From: Brevipalpus yothersi
Lineage: Eukaryota > Arthropoda > Arachnida > Trombidiformes > Tenuipalpidae
Direction: 5' to 3'
Length of the DNA stretch: 64,000 nt
Assembly: GCA_003956705.1 (NCBI GenBank)
Contig: QZCP01000623.1
Span: 4,096 to 68,095, forward strand
The notes under the pieces were generated by a model. That model saw only the letters and a list, made by a program, of their open reading frames with translations, did not search any database and was not told the origin of the DNA. Below are positions 24,901 through 36,503 of the stretch, one piece after another. A program made the position numbers and the translations under genes. How positions within the stretch are numbered: the stretch's first letter is position 1; each line of letters starts with the position of its first letter.

Positions 24901-27900
24901 TCAGAAGGAGATTCTCAAACTAGTGACGCAATCGAGGGAGATCGTCAAGTTGAAAACAGTGTTCAACGCTCTTCTCATGCCGAAGATCACAGTGTTGGAA
25001 GTGATCATATGATGGAAATTTCTAGTTCTGAAACTTCTGCCTCCAAAGTTCAGGCATCAGATACTTCGAGCATTCATCGTTCTCGGGATGCTGAGGAAAA
25101 AGGAAGTCTGGAGACATCAGTTGATCAGAAAGAGAGTGATGAATACTGGTCAACTTCTCAGGGTAAATTCCGTATTGAATTTGAAAAGCTGCCTATTCAA
25201 TTGCAATTGCTACACGTGTTGTTAGAGCAAATTTCGAGCCAAAATGATGCTGATGTTTTGTATCATATCATTTACATCGTTAAATTAATGGCTTTGCATT
25301 CTGAAGTATTGAACAAAGCTGCCAAAGATAATCGAGGATATTTGATCTGGTGCCAAGAGAATCTTTTGATTCCAAATCTTTGGCTTCTTCTGCAAGCTGA
25401 ATTCTCTCAAATATCTAGACTTTGTGTACCTCTATTAATGCATTGTATCACTCTTCCTTCTGGTCGAGAAATGTTTTTGAAGCTTGCGGAAAGTGATTTT
25501 CAGGACAAGGATTGGCGAAAGCGATTCGTAACCGTTGAGCGAGTTACAATGATTGCTCACTTCCTAGAATCATCAGTGGTCAAGAATTCACCCTCTTTGC
25601 AAACTTCATTGACCAATGCTTTCTGTTATCTGGTTCAGTGTTTGGATGATATTGAATCTGCAGTAGCTCAAAGGGCTCTTCTCAATCTGGAATCAATCAA
25701 AACATCTTCTTTGAAACTTTTGGTTTGGTGCTTAGAATCGCAATTCGATATGGTTGTATGGGATCGTTCAATAATATTGCAAACGATTTTCCAATTGTAC
25801 AATCATCTTAGTGCTCGACGATTTTTAACTTGGGACTTTTTTCTCAACCGATTCGATGCACTATTCCTCGAGGCACAAGTAATTCTGGAGCGTATCGGTG
25901 ATATATCCTACACTCGGGATCTCAAAAATACCAACGTAAATAGCGAAGTGTACCAAAAAAAGTTGGCACGTGCTCAGGAAGCTCTGTCTCACGTCCATTT
26001 GGCACGGTCTCTGTGTCTAAGTCTTGCTGGCAAGCTTCCTCATTTGAGGTCCTTAACCTTGGCAGAAATTAAGGCCCGAATAACTAAGCAGCAACAGCAA
26101 TTAGAGGCGCGAGCTAATCAGCGACAAATGGCCGCCACAGCTCATCGTAGAAAAAGTTCTAGATTCACTGGTAATGCCGTGATTCCAGATAAATTTCGTC
26201 ATCTGCCAAACAATTTTTTCACCGACAATCAGTTACGAGAGGTTGTTCAAGAGGAAAGCCACATAATGCATGTTGTGCACAAAATTTTGGAATTCGAAGA
26301 GCAAGACCGAGACACTATGCATTCGTTAATATTTCTTTTGATGCAATTTTTGTCTCGACCAGATCATTCTCATCCTATGGAAGAGAAAACTATGGCTCGA
26401 AATCAACAAATTGTTCTCCGTCATCTCAATATTCTTCTAGGTTTCAGTCCTTCTGAGAAAAATTTTCTCGTATCGGCAGCCAATTTGCGCAATTTTCCCG
26501 TTTTCAATGCCGTTATCACTTCCATGCCAAAAGTGTTGGATTTTAACTTCAAAATGGGTACAATGATGTTAAGCACTTTTTTACCTCTTCTTGTCTATTC
26601 TCCTTCACCACTTAAGCAAACCAATGATCTCAACAAAAGACCATTCTATTCTCTTTGGCTTCTTCAACCACACATTCGTCAATCTTGGCTGATGTCTGTG
26701 ATGATCATAATGTATAAGGTAAAAATTTTTCATCGATCATTTCGTATGCTTATTAATTTAATTTTAATCAATCCTCTATAGTATACCTACACTAGTTCTC
26801 CAGTTTCAAAACAAGTTGAACTACTCATACGTATTGTCATGAATACTTTGGAAGCTCAATTCCATCGATGTCAGCTGCTACGAAGTCACATAAGTCCACA
26901 ACCTTTGAGATCAAGAGGTGAGTAGTCATTTACATGTCACAGTAGAAGATGAAGTTTGAGTATGATTCTGGAGAAAATTAAGATCACTATTCTATCATTT
27001 CAGATATGAGTGCAACTTCGATGGATTATGGTTTCCAGGCTGAACAAGATATGGATGCATCAATAAAAACTGAGGAGGAAACTCCGGGATCTGCTCAAGG
27101 TGAATCTAGCGAAGAGTCGTTAGAGGAAGATGGTGAAGAACCTGAGCTTGGAGTTATATTAGAGAGCCCGAAATCAGAAAATTCAAATGCCAGCTCTAGA
27201 GAAGGCTTAACAATGATAGCACCCAAGCCTCTGCCTCCTCCAGAGGTTCCTAAGGAGGAAGTAGCGAAGAATTTAGATAATCAGCGTGAAAAGGATGAGG
27301 AACCTAGTTTACCTGGAGACGATAGTTTGTGCAAAGCTTCAAGTGAATCACAGCCAATGGATACATCGGTACAGCCATTAGAAGCAAAAAAAGACTCTTT
27401 TGAATCTCATCATTCATCTCCATCTGGAATGGTGAACGAAAGTTTCCAGAAAAGTTTCTCTCTTGAGGAAAAGGCAATGGACGAGGATGACATTAGTGAG
27501 CCCAGTATCAGCGAGTCAAGAGAATTTGAGATCACAATTGCTGCAGATCCCTGTGGTCCAGCATCGATCACCGAGAAGATGACTAGTGATGAGAAGAGAA
27601 GAACTAAAGGAGGTATCAAAAAAGTTCTTGAAACTTTTGCCGAAGAGCAAGATGTTCCAGCTTCTGTCAAATCTCAGGTAAGAAATGTAATTACTCTTTA
27701 CTGGTAACTGTAGGAAACAAGCTTGTAATCGAAGCAGAAAAAATTGACTTCTCCTAATCAAAATTTCTTCTCTTACAGTCCCTCGATAAGCAAGATAAGA
27801 AGTCTATTGAGGACTCTTCTACCAGTCAGAGAATAGCAACAGGAATATGGGCTTTCGATCCAAAGAGAACAAATGAAGTGGTTCCATTGCTTCCCTCCAA

Positions 27901-29121
27901 ACCTCCTCCTGAAAGACTTCTTCCGGTTGGACCCATAGCTCGTCCCTCAAATCGACGCTTTGCTCCAGTCGGTAACTTCAATTCATATCGTCCAATCGAT
28001 TATTCGAGTCGACTAACAGTTCTTCCATCACCGACCGATGGCTTACCATTGCCACCAAATGAGCGTCTTCTACCCATTGGACCTCCTCCAATACCAAAAA
28101 ATCAGAATCCATTCTTTGGAAGAAGATTCATTTCTCGGCTTGACTATGTTGAGTCTAGAGGAGTTGAGCCTCAAAATCAATTTAGTACCGAAGAAGTGGC
28201 TGATGAATCAGTTAAGACACTTGCCAACAAAGATGTAGAGCCAACGATTCTATCTCCTCAGGAAGAGATCCTGAGTTGTTCAGAGGAACACCCTGTTATC
28301 ACAGCCTCTGCGATGGAAACATCTATACATGATGTTCCCAATCAGCCAATGAAAGAGGATAGCATTTTGACTAACTCGAAAACTGAAGAGTGTATCGTCC
28401 AGATGGATTTATCAGAAATTGATCAAGACAATCAAATCGAAAAAACTGCCACCCAAGATATATCTGATAAGACTGCCGAACAGAATGTTTCCCAAGGAAG
28501 CACAAATGATAGACCAATCGAGCCACAAGTCAAACCAAAACGTCATCCTCCTCTTCATTCTGGGAAAAGTTCATTAGAGCAGAGCATAAGTATCGATATG
28601 CCCGAAGATTTACCTCCTCTTCCGGAAGATGAACTGGTGGAAGTAAAAGTTTCACCCAACAAGCAAGATGGAACAATAAGTGCTGGAGGAGAGATAACTG
28701 ATGAAGCTCGTGCTAGGCCAGTGTACAAGCCCAAGAGGAAACGTCGACCAACTGGACAAAGTGACAGTGGTGTTGCTGCTAATGTTCAAAGACGGGCGAG
28801 AAAGGCTGAAGGTACATCCAATCAGAGTGGTCTTCCTCCGAAACGTTCGAGTACTTCACAGTCATCTCTTGTTTTTGGAGAAGAATCGATCGGTGAAAAG
28901 TGCCCAAACTGTGGAGGAGTAATTGAAGAATTCACAGAGGAGGAAATCGGAATGTGTATCGTTATACTCGGAACATTCGTACATCGAGAGCCTGGTTTGT
29001 CAGCATCTATGCTACCTGAAATGCTGAAATTGGTATCAAAATTCACCCTCTATATTCCATATCCTTGGCAGCATGAAAAGTAAGATTATTTTCATGGGTT
29101 TTGGGGAAATATTTTTCTATT

Positions 29122-29156
<35 letters not shown>

Positions 29157-29966
29157 NNNNNNNNNNNNNNNNNNNNNNNNNNNNNNNNNNNNNNNNNNNN
29201 NNNNNNNNNNNNNNNNNNNNNNNNNNNNNNNNNNNNNNNNNNNNNNNNNNNNNNNNNNNNNNNNNNNNNNNNNNNNNNNNNNNNNNNNNNNNNNNNNNNN
29301 NNNNNNNNNNNNNNNNNNNNNNNNNNNNNNNNNNNNNNNNNNNNNNNNNNNNNNNNNNNNNNNNNNNNNNNNNNNNNNNNNNNNNNNNNNNNNNNNNNNN
29401 NNNNNNNNNNNNNNNNNNNNNNNNNNNNNNNNNNNNNNNNNNNNNNNNNNNNNNNNNNNNNNNNNNNNNNNNNNNNNNNNNNNNNNNNNNNNNNNNNNNN
29501 NNNNNNNNNNNNNNNNNNNNNNNNNNNNNNNNNNNNNNNNNNNNNNNNNNNNNNNNNNNNNNNNNNNNNNNNNNNNNNNNNNNNNNNNNNNNNNNNNNNN
29601 NNNNNNNNTTTCTCTAATTCTAGTGTCAACATTCATCTACAAGGCTGTGCAAGTACAATCGCTCAGCAGTTTTTTCGATGTGTATTCCATCAGCTTTCAT
29701 CAAATGGCATATTCCAGCAGATTTTTAATTCTCACTTTCCCGGTGAGTTGAAGTAGAATTATGATGTCACTCTCAGTTGAATTCTAATTTGTTAACAATA
29801 TTTACATGAACATTTCATTCTATTCAGATACCGAATTTTTCAAAGCAATGGCTGTTTCACTCACTGAGTTCATGGAAATGAATCAGGTCACTCCTCTTGT
29901 TGACTTGTTTCAGGTTGGTTGAAATTCAATTTCATACCAGTTCTAAATGATTTCGAAAAATCTCAA

Positions 29967-30013
<47 letters not shown>

Positions 30014-31821
30014 TTTCCAATTAGAATATGAATGAGAAAAAGCATTTGCCACCAAAAGCACAATTACTCCACATTCTATCTAATGCCGCTCATTATATGG
30101 AATGCGTTTCTCTCGAAGCAATATCACCTCAGGCATGGAACTCTTTTTTATCTGTTTTCGAAACTTTTCTTCGAAAGATGGCCTTTTTTCTACCAAGTCC
30201 TGGGGAAGTTTTCCAATTATCTTCAATAATACGCATGATACTCATCACATTGAAGCTCTCCATTATCAATAATCATCGAACTTTGCTAGATATTTACTCC
30301 AAATTTGTCAGTCATTCAATTCAGCAAAGCCCACTTGAATACGAGCAACTTCTTGAAATATGCCATCATGCCGGCAGAATTTTCAGCAAAGATCGTGATC
30401 GATACATACTCACCCGAACAATAATTTTCGAACTTATTCAAGCCATAAAGTTCAAGACTTTTGTACCTGATGAAAATCTTATGATGCTACTTCAGTTCAT
30501 TCTTCAAGATTTAGGCGGAACACTAGTTCCTTCCGTTGTTACCGAGCATCTCAAACCCAATAGTGATCCGTCCATCGAGCAATACAATACCAACGCTTGC
30601 GAATGCATTAAACAATATGTCACTGACATCACAGAATTCATATCGGACGTCCACACAATCAGTCGAATCAAGGTATGGCACTTGGTTGAATTTATTGTAA
30701 TTTACTCATTTCCTGGCTCTATTCTTTACTCCTATCTGTAGAGTACATTTCTGGGAACATGCATCCATCTCAACGAGGAAACATTAGGAGGTCATTTGAA
30801 AGCTGGACTTTCGCAAATTTTAGCTCTTGAGATCACAAAGAGTAATGGACGGGACCATAGAGCTGTGGTCAAATACTTACCATGGCTATACAGCTTACCA
30901 TCTGTGCAGCAAGGGTTAGTAAATTGGTGAAAAGTAGTGAATTTTCCAGTACTCAATATTTTAATCATTCTTTCATTCAGCCCGAAAGAATTTCTTGATT
31001 GTGTCGCACATATCAGAATACTTTCTTGGATTCTGCTAGGATCTCTCCAACATTCCGCTTTGTTGCAACACAATTCTAGATTCTCTCTATCTCAACCCAT
31101 TCCATTGGAAGCTAATGGTCACATCGCTGAACACATTCAAGTGATCCTCGCAGGTTTTGCTGAGCAATCCAAAACCTCCGTGATTCACATGTCAAGCTTA
31201 TTTCATGCCTTCATTCTTTGCCAACTTTGGACCATGTATTGTGAAAATCTTTCAGCCCAGAATCCACCTGGAAGCGAGCAATATCATCAATGCACTTTAA
31301 CTTTATCTGATTTTTGGGCTAAAATAACTCCTGGTATATTGCAATTAGTCTGTCATTCCAAAGTGGTGAGTAACATTCTACTCGAATTTTTCTTCAAGCT
31401 ATCAGTCCCTATAACAAATTCTGAATCCTCTATTATTTTGAACCAGCTCGCTGAAATGGTTTCATTACACTTTCTGAGTCTAATGGAGGCTTTTATGGAA
31501 TGCAATTCCAATATGCTTGCTAGAGTAAGTTTTGATACTAGAAGTCAAAAATAAATTCGATAAATTTGTGAATTTTTTCTCTGGTTTCAGCTTCGTCCGA
31601 TGTGGATTCCAGTTTTCCGAAGCTATGAAGGCCAGTTGTCTGGACATTTGCGAGTTCGATTCCAAACATGTATCGACTGGCAACCGCCTGTACTACGATC
31701 TGACGATGCCGATCCTCATACTTACCCTCCCCCGATGCTCAGATGGCTTATGAAATTGCAATTCAAGATGGGTCAAATTGAGAATCAATCATCAGCAGCT
31801 ATTCAGTTCTACTGCATGTAA
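21975..31821 (+). CDS. UNC79: UNC79, auxiliary subunit of the NALCN sodium-leak channel complex, 15 exons
   Basis: Exons: 21975-21996, 22056-22176, 22289-22449, 22510-22680, 22740-24181, 24274-26718, 26782-26917, 27004-27677, 27779-29079, 29624-29742, 29828-29913, 30025-30672, 30742-30914, 30981-31524, 31591-31821. They sum to 8274 bases, exactly 2757 codons plus stop, near the size of animal UNC79 (about 2,600 residues). The N-terminus MATKAATFAAKVRSLQE and following PSATDIISTLKFFSQALLS, and the region ILGTFVHREPGLSASMLPEM leading to YPWQHE and QFFRCVFHQLSSNGIF, are family hallmarks. Several CxxC pairs occur in exon 5 (LVCIECADQ, RYCALCDQ) and one in exon 9 (EKCPNCGG). Exons 8-9 code for a long acidic, Pro-rich disordered linker. 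UNC79 and UNC80 stabilise and localise NALCN in neurons. A gap of Ns falls in the intron after exon 9; the phases on both sides match, so no exon is needed there. Confidence 0.95.
29125..29156 (+). repeat. (CT)n microsatellite bordering assembly gap
   Basis: Sixteen CT units run straight into the Ns in the intron after UNC79 exon 9. The true array is probably longer. Confidence 0.95.
29157..29608. other. Assembly gap (452 Ns)
   Basis: A run of N inside a UNC79 intron. It begins within a CT array and ends just before TTTCTCTAATTCTAG, the acceptor of the next exon. The open frames that appear to cross it are artefacts. Confidence 1.
29970..30008 (+). repeat. (CT)n microsatellite in UNC79 intron
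   Basis: About 19 CT units ending 16 bases before the acceptor at 30024 of the exon that starts AATATGAATGAG. It forms the polypyrimidine tract of this short intron. Confidence 0.95.
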
Positions 31822-32629
31822 ACAATAATCTGATTAAGCCTCTAAGGAAAAATTTCTCAAATAACCGTTACAAATTAGTTAGAAACGATTGGAATCATGC
31901 TTCTTTTTGATTCATGATCTTCTCCACTACAAACATTCATCGATCTCATCTCTACATTAAAGAAATAACTTATTTTCTCTATCACCAAGCTCAAAATTAG
32001 TTATACAGATAAAAATATTAAGTGAAAGAATTTCCATTCACTACTCAAGCCAGAACTATTAGAATTGAAATCAGTTAGAGAAGAGAATGCTTCCACAGCA
32101 ACAATCAAATTGCGAGGTGGGTGACAAGAATTTATTTTGTGGCATCACATTGAAAAAATGGGTTGCGAATCTCGTCCATCTCTATGGTTATTTCATGAAT
32201 GAGAAAACAAAACATTCTAAAATACTGACTAGTTGAGATGAGAGGATGTATTGACATCGAATGTATCGAACGAGGAAAATTTTCGACCTCCGAAGCTTTT
32301 GTTTGGAGAAAATTTTAATGAAATAATTGAGAGAATTCAGGCTTCATCATCTAATCTTCATCTTGATGACAAAGTTTTTCTCTATGTGCTCTGGTTGTTT
32401 GTGTTTTACGGGGTAAGTAGCTGTTTGGATGGAGTAGATGTCGAAATAATTCGATCGATTTCTGAGAAGCTTATCTCTCGCAACGATTCTTCATTCTCGA
32501 TGTTGCTTCCATTTTCATTGTCATTTATCGTGGCTTACTCTCTGAATGGATTGAATTTCTCTCTTATCTGAAAATATTTTCAGTCGTTTTAGTGATAAGA
32601 ATTCTTCAACTAAAAAGACTCGACATATC
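31822..32629 (+). other. Spacer UNC79-CDKL with an unassigned open frame and possible 5'-UTR intron
   Basis: An open frame at about 32242-32571 has no ATG. Its conceptual product includes HLDDKVFLYVLWLFVFYG and SFSMLLPFSLSFIVAYSLNG, a helical-repeat-like look that is only faintly reminiscent of FASTKD-type mitochondrial proteins. A strong donor GTAAGT at 32411 and an acceptor TTTTCAG ending at 32583 would make a 172-base intron just before the CDKL start, so this stretch may simply be CDKL 5' leader. A decayed gene fragment is the other option. Confidence 0.3.
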
Positions 32630-34507
32630 ATGGAAAAATATGAAAAAATTTCAAAAATTGGCGAAGGCTCCTATGGAGTTGTTTTCAAGTGTCGAAATCG
32701 AGAAACGGGTCAGCTAGTAGCTGTGAAAAAATATGCGGAAACCGAAGATGATCCTCTCATCAAAAAGATAGCTCTTCGAGAAATAAAAATGCTCAAGGTA
32801 AGTCAAACATCTGATAAATATGATTCGAATTTTTCGACGTCGATAGATATCGTCCACTTTCAAGCTTCTGAAGGATGTTGGAATTTGCTGAGAAAGAAAA
32901 AAAAGAAAACAAATTCTCCTAGCCATTTCTATTTATATTACAATATAATAAGGATGTAATAAGGAATTCAGTGCTCTCTCTACTAACCATAAGAATAAGC
33001 TGTGAGAGAAGGAATGATTCAGGTTTGCTTCCGGAAAACTCATAGTTCGGGTGAGACAACAATCGATCAAATGGCTAACTTAGTTAAGTACAGATGATTG
33101 AGAGATCTTTCACGCTGATTTCTGGGAGTAGAGTCCATTTAAAAAAACAAATACAATCGATTGGAAGATTAGTAGTCAAATTCAAGTCACTTTATAGTTT
33201 TTTTTGAATTCGTTCCTTACGTATGATTCATTTCTCAAATTTTTTCCAATACCTTGAGGACCATAATACTATTATAGACAAATTTCCGAGCTGTGAATGT
33301 GCTCATGATTCAATTAAGTTTATAGGTAGTTCTGAGAAGATGAATAACTGAAGCATTTTTCTCAATTCCAGCAATTGAAGCATCCAAACCTTATCAATTT
33401 GATCGAGGTATTCAGGTTGAAGAGAAAACTTCACCTCGTGTTTGAATACTGTGAGCTTACCGTTCTCGACGTCTTGGAAAAATATCCCAAAGGGGTTCCA
33501 GAGTATTTAACGAAAAGAATAATTTGGCAAACTCTGAACGCAATCAATTTTTGCCACCAACACAATGTGAGTGATGTACTATGATAGCAAGAAATCATAC
33601 TTTCCTCCCTCTCGAGAACATTCAGACCAAAAAATTCAGATTTGAATTTTTAACATGAGATAACTCTCATTTATCTTATCATCCGCTATCAGTGTATTCA
33701 TCGGGATGTAAAGCCAGAGAACATACTATTGACCAAAGATTTTATCGTTAAACTATGTGATTTCGGCTTCGCTCGCACCTTGAGTCCTGGCGAAAATTAC
33801 ACTGATTACGTAGCCACTCGATGGTATCGACCACCAGAATTGTTGGTAGGAGATACTCAATATGGCCCTGCTGTTGATGTTTGGGCAATTGGCTGTGTAA
33901 CAGCAGAATTGATGAGAGGAGAGGCTCTATGGCCGGGTAAATCTGATGTAGATCAATTGTATCTGATTCGTAAAACATTAGGCGATTTATTGCCCAGACA
34001 TCTACAGATATTCCGTTCGAATGACTTTTTCGCTGGAGTAATGATACCGGAAACGGAAGTAACAGATCCTCTCATTAACAAGATTCCTCGTCATATCGAT
34101 GACCTGGGGATAGATTTTCTCAAGAAATGTCTCGATATCGACCCGAATAGGCGTTATACCTGTGAACAATTACTTCGGCATCCATATTTCTTGAATGTCA
34201 AGATTCCTGAGATCGAGCTTGATGATAGCAATTTCAAACCTCGACAGCGTTCAAAGGTAAGTCATCTTCTATTATCCATGTCATTTGATGGTGAAAATAT
34301 CTTTTCTTTTCCACTCTCTCGTTCAAAATCAAGCATGGACAATCCATACTACCTCATCTTCCAAGCCACAGTATTCATGCAGCTCCTGAGATAAGAACGA
34401 TGCAATTGAATACACGGAATCTCAGTAGAGGATCCAATGGAAGCACTAGTAATGGCTTGCCTACTAATCTAAGGCCCCATCGCTTCGAGCATTTACCTAA
34501 CATATGA
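32630..34507 (+). CDS. Cyclin-dependent kinase-like protein, CDKL1/CDKL4 type, 4 exons
   Basis: Exons 32630-32797, 33372-33566, 33693-34256 and 34334-34507 sum to 367 codons, giving 366 residues, close to human CDKL1. All kinase motifs are intact: glycine loop IGEGSYGVV, catalytic lysine in VAVKKY, the CDKL helix KKIALREIKMLK, HRD in CIHRDVKPENIL, DFG in LCDFGFAR, and the TDY activation loop motif in ENYTDYVATRWYRPPEL. The region RRYTCEQLLRHPYF closes the domain. The tail contains SILPHLP and ends FEHLPNI, like the SILPAL and FPNI of CDKL1; this chose the acceptor at 34333 over nearby alternatives. Family members act at cilia and on cytoskeletal substrates; the substrate here is unknown. Intron 1 (574 bases) is the longest and has no further coding signal. 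Confidence 0.92.
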
Positions 34508-34598
34508 TTCATAGCCATCAAATGAGAGTACTGTGAATTTCCACTCGACAGAAATTTTGTTGGCATTTCTGGAATTCATCAACTGCTAAACTCACTTC

Positions 34599-34673
<75 letters not shown>

Positions 34674-35513
34674 GAGGGGAAAGATTAGCATGGAGATTTT
34701 AATTGTAACAGAATGGCAAGTTAAGTCTATAAAAATGATAATCTGAAGTGTATCATAACAAGAAAATTGAAAATTAAAACTTATTCATCGTACTAAACTG
34801 ATTACAGGAAGTAGATTCATGTGATTATAGGTGCATGATGTCTGTGAGGCTGAACACTGGAATTTATCTCTACTTGGTAAAGAAAAGGCGATTCTGGTGG
34901 CATGACTCACTTGATAAAGCTGTTCACCATTTGCGACTATAAACGAAAGTGTCAAAATACCAGTGTGATAGCGCTTGAAAAAACAAACGAGTCTAGCTTC
35001 TCTTATCTCAAATAATGTTTCCATTCTCATTTATTCCAAAAATTCAAAAATCAGCTTTCTCCGAGCTAATAAGATCTAATTACAATTGTATCAAAATTAT
35101 CCTATAATGTTTCTGCGATAAGGAGCACATGATATGGGCATCAAATGTGAAAAATTTTTCATCATTCGTCTGTAAATTAACTGTAAATTGCACGATAACC
35201 CCAATCAAATCAAATTTAAATAAGACTGAGACTTCCGGTTATATTGCGAAAAATTTATTCTCCAACTAATTTATTTTATTTTAATTCGATACGAAAAGCG
35301 ACCCGCAGCTTTGAAATTGAAAAATAACTCTTATAGGGAAAAGCAAACACAAAGAATTTGTTCATATTGGGAATACAAAAACAAAATCAAAATAAGCCCT
35401 AAATAAGTAGATGAAGTCCATCTATCTGATAATGACAATTGGGCAAAGAGAGAAATAGAAACAGGAGAGGAGAGGAGAGGAGAACAAGAGAGGCAAAACA
35501 AATTGATTGTAAA
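34508..35513. other. Convergent spacer, 3' ends of CDKL and nanos
   Basis: It contains the 3' untranslated regions of both neighbours and a long GA microsatellite. No coding signal seen. The nanos side is AT-rich; I did not find a clear TGTANATA Pumilio site on the nanos strand. Confidence 0.5.
34603..34670 (+). repeat. (GA)n microsatellite, ~34 units
   Basis: Uninterrupted GA repeats, downstream of the CDKL stop. This is the longest perfect microsatellite in the window. Confidence 0.97.
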
Positions 35514-36503
35514 TCAGGGACGTGATTTCTGCCAGAATAGTGGCTTGTTCTTTGGACAGTAACGAAGTGTATGGGCTCGATTTCCACCATTGTTATGGCA
35601 AATGGGACAATTGTAGCGACGCAAGATTGGACAAAGTGTATTTCCTTCGGGGTCCTTTAGAATATGACTCTTGTAGAATGAAGGTGGCTGACCATTATTC
35701 TTACAGAAAACACATTCGGTACAAGTGGGCTGGCGACGTCGAACTCGAGGAGGCACGTAAGTGGATTGATTTCCTTGATTAGAGTTGGCAACTCCCATTG
35801 TAAACTGTCCAAAGCCAAGAGTATCTCTAGAACCAATTGGTGGACAACTACGAGGTGCATATTGGCCCCATGGATCCGGTGTGAAGGAATTGTTTTGATT
35901 CGGATTGGAGTAATTCAATGACGAAGCGATACCATTGGTGAACGGACTGGTAGCACTGCTACCAGCAATATCAGAATTGCCAATGCTTCCATTGGCTGGA
36001 TTGTTGTTGCTACCATTGGTGATTGGGTTGGGTGTCGAGCGTCCAAACTGTCCAAAAGTATTGCCAGTATAGCCATTGTTGTTAGCAAAAGTAGAATTGC
36101 TAAACATCGGAGAAAGCAAGCTACTAGCGGCATAGTTGAGAGTTCGACTGTCCAAGTTTTGCCAATCACTGGTTGAAGTAGTTGTATTACTTGAAGATAG
36201 GCCATTCTGGAAGAGCCGATCGTACAAACTTGCATAGGAAAAATCATTTCCTGTGTTAGAGGGGAAGAAAAAGAGTAGGTGAGACGATAATTGATGTGAT
36301 AAATCCTTTTGATAGCCTTATCTAAGTAAATAGTATCAAAAGGTTGATAGTATAGTAGCGAGAATTCGAGGGATGAACGAAAACGATTTCTTACCTAAAG
36401 TTGTCGATGTTGAAGAGGAGTCAAATGGAGGGCTCAACTTGTCCCAGTCGAGAGGTTCGGCAAACTTGGGTGGACGACGTTTGGCGAAGCTACTTACATC
36501 CAT
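35514..36503 (-). CDS. nanos: Nanos homologue, 2 exons
   Basis: Exons 36503-36395 and 36250-35514 join in frame to 281 residues. The C-terminal nanos zinc-finger pair is clear: CVFCKNNGQPPSFYKSH, then GNTLC, PILRRYNCPICHNNGGNRAH and TLRYCP. Nanos proteins bind RNA with Pumilio and repress translation in the germline, through CCR4-NOT recruitment. The N-terminal ~200 residues are Asn/Ser/Gly/Pro-rich and disordered, usual for the family. The first knuckle is C-x2-C-x12-H-x10-C as expected. The second is C-x2-C-x8-H-x4-C, one residue longer in the loop than the usual x7. The start MDVSSFAKRRPPKF lies in a short first exon; an internal GTAAGT right after the ATG is not used, since the frame would be lost. 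Confidence 0.93.

Noticed and set aside
29043..29751. Long open frames on both strands across the run of Ns
   Set aside because: They exist only because N codons are not read as stops; the region is an intron with an assembly gap.
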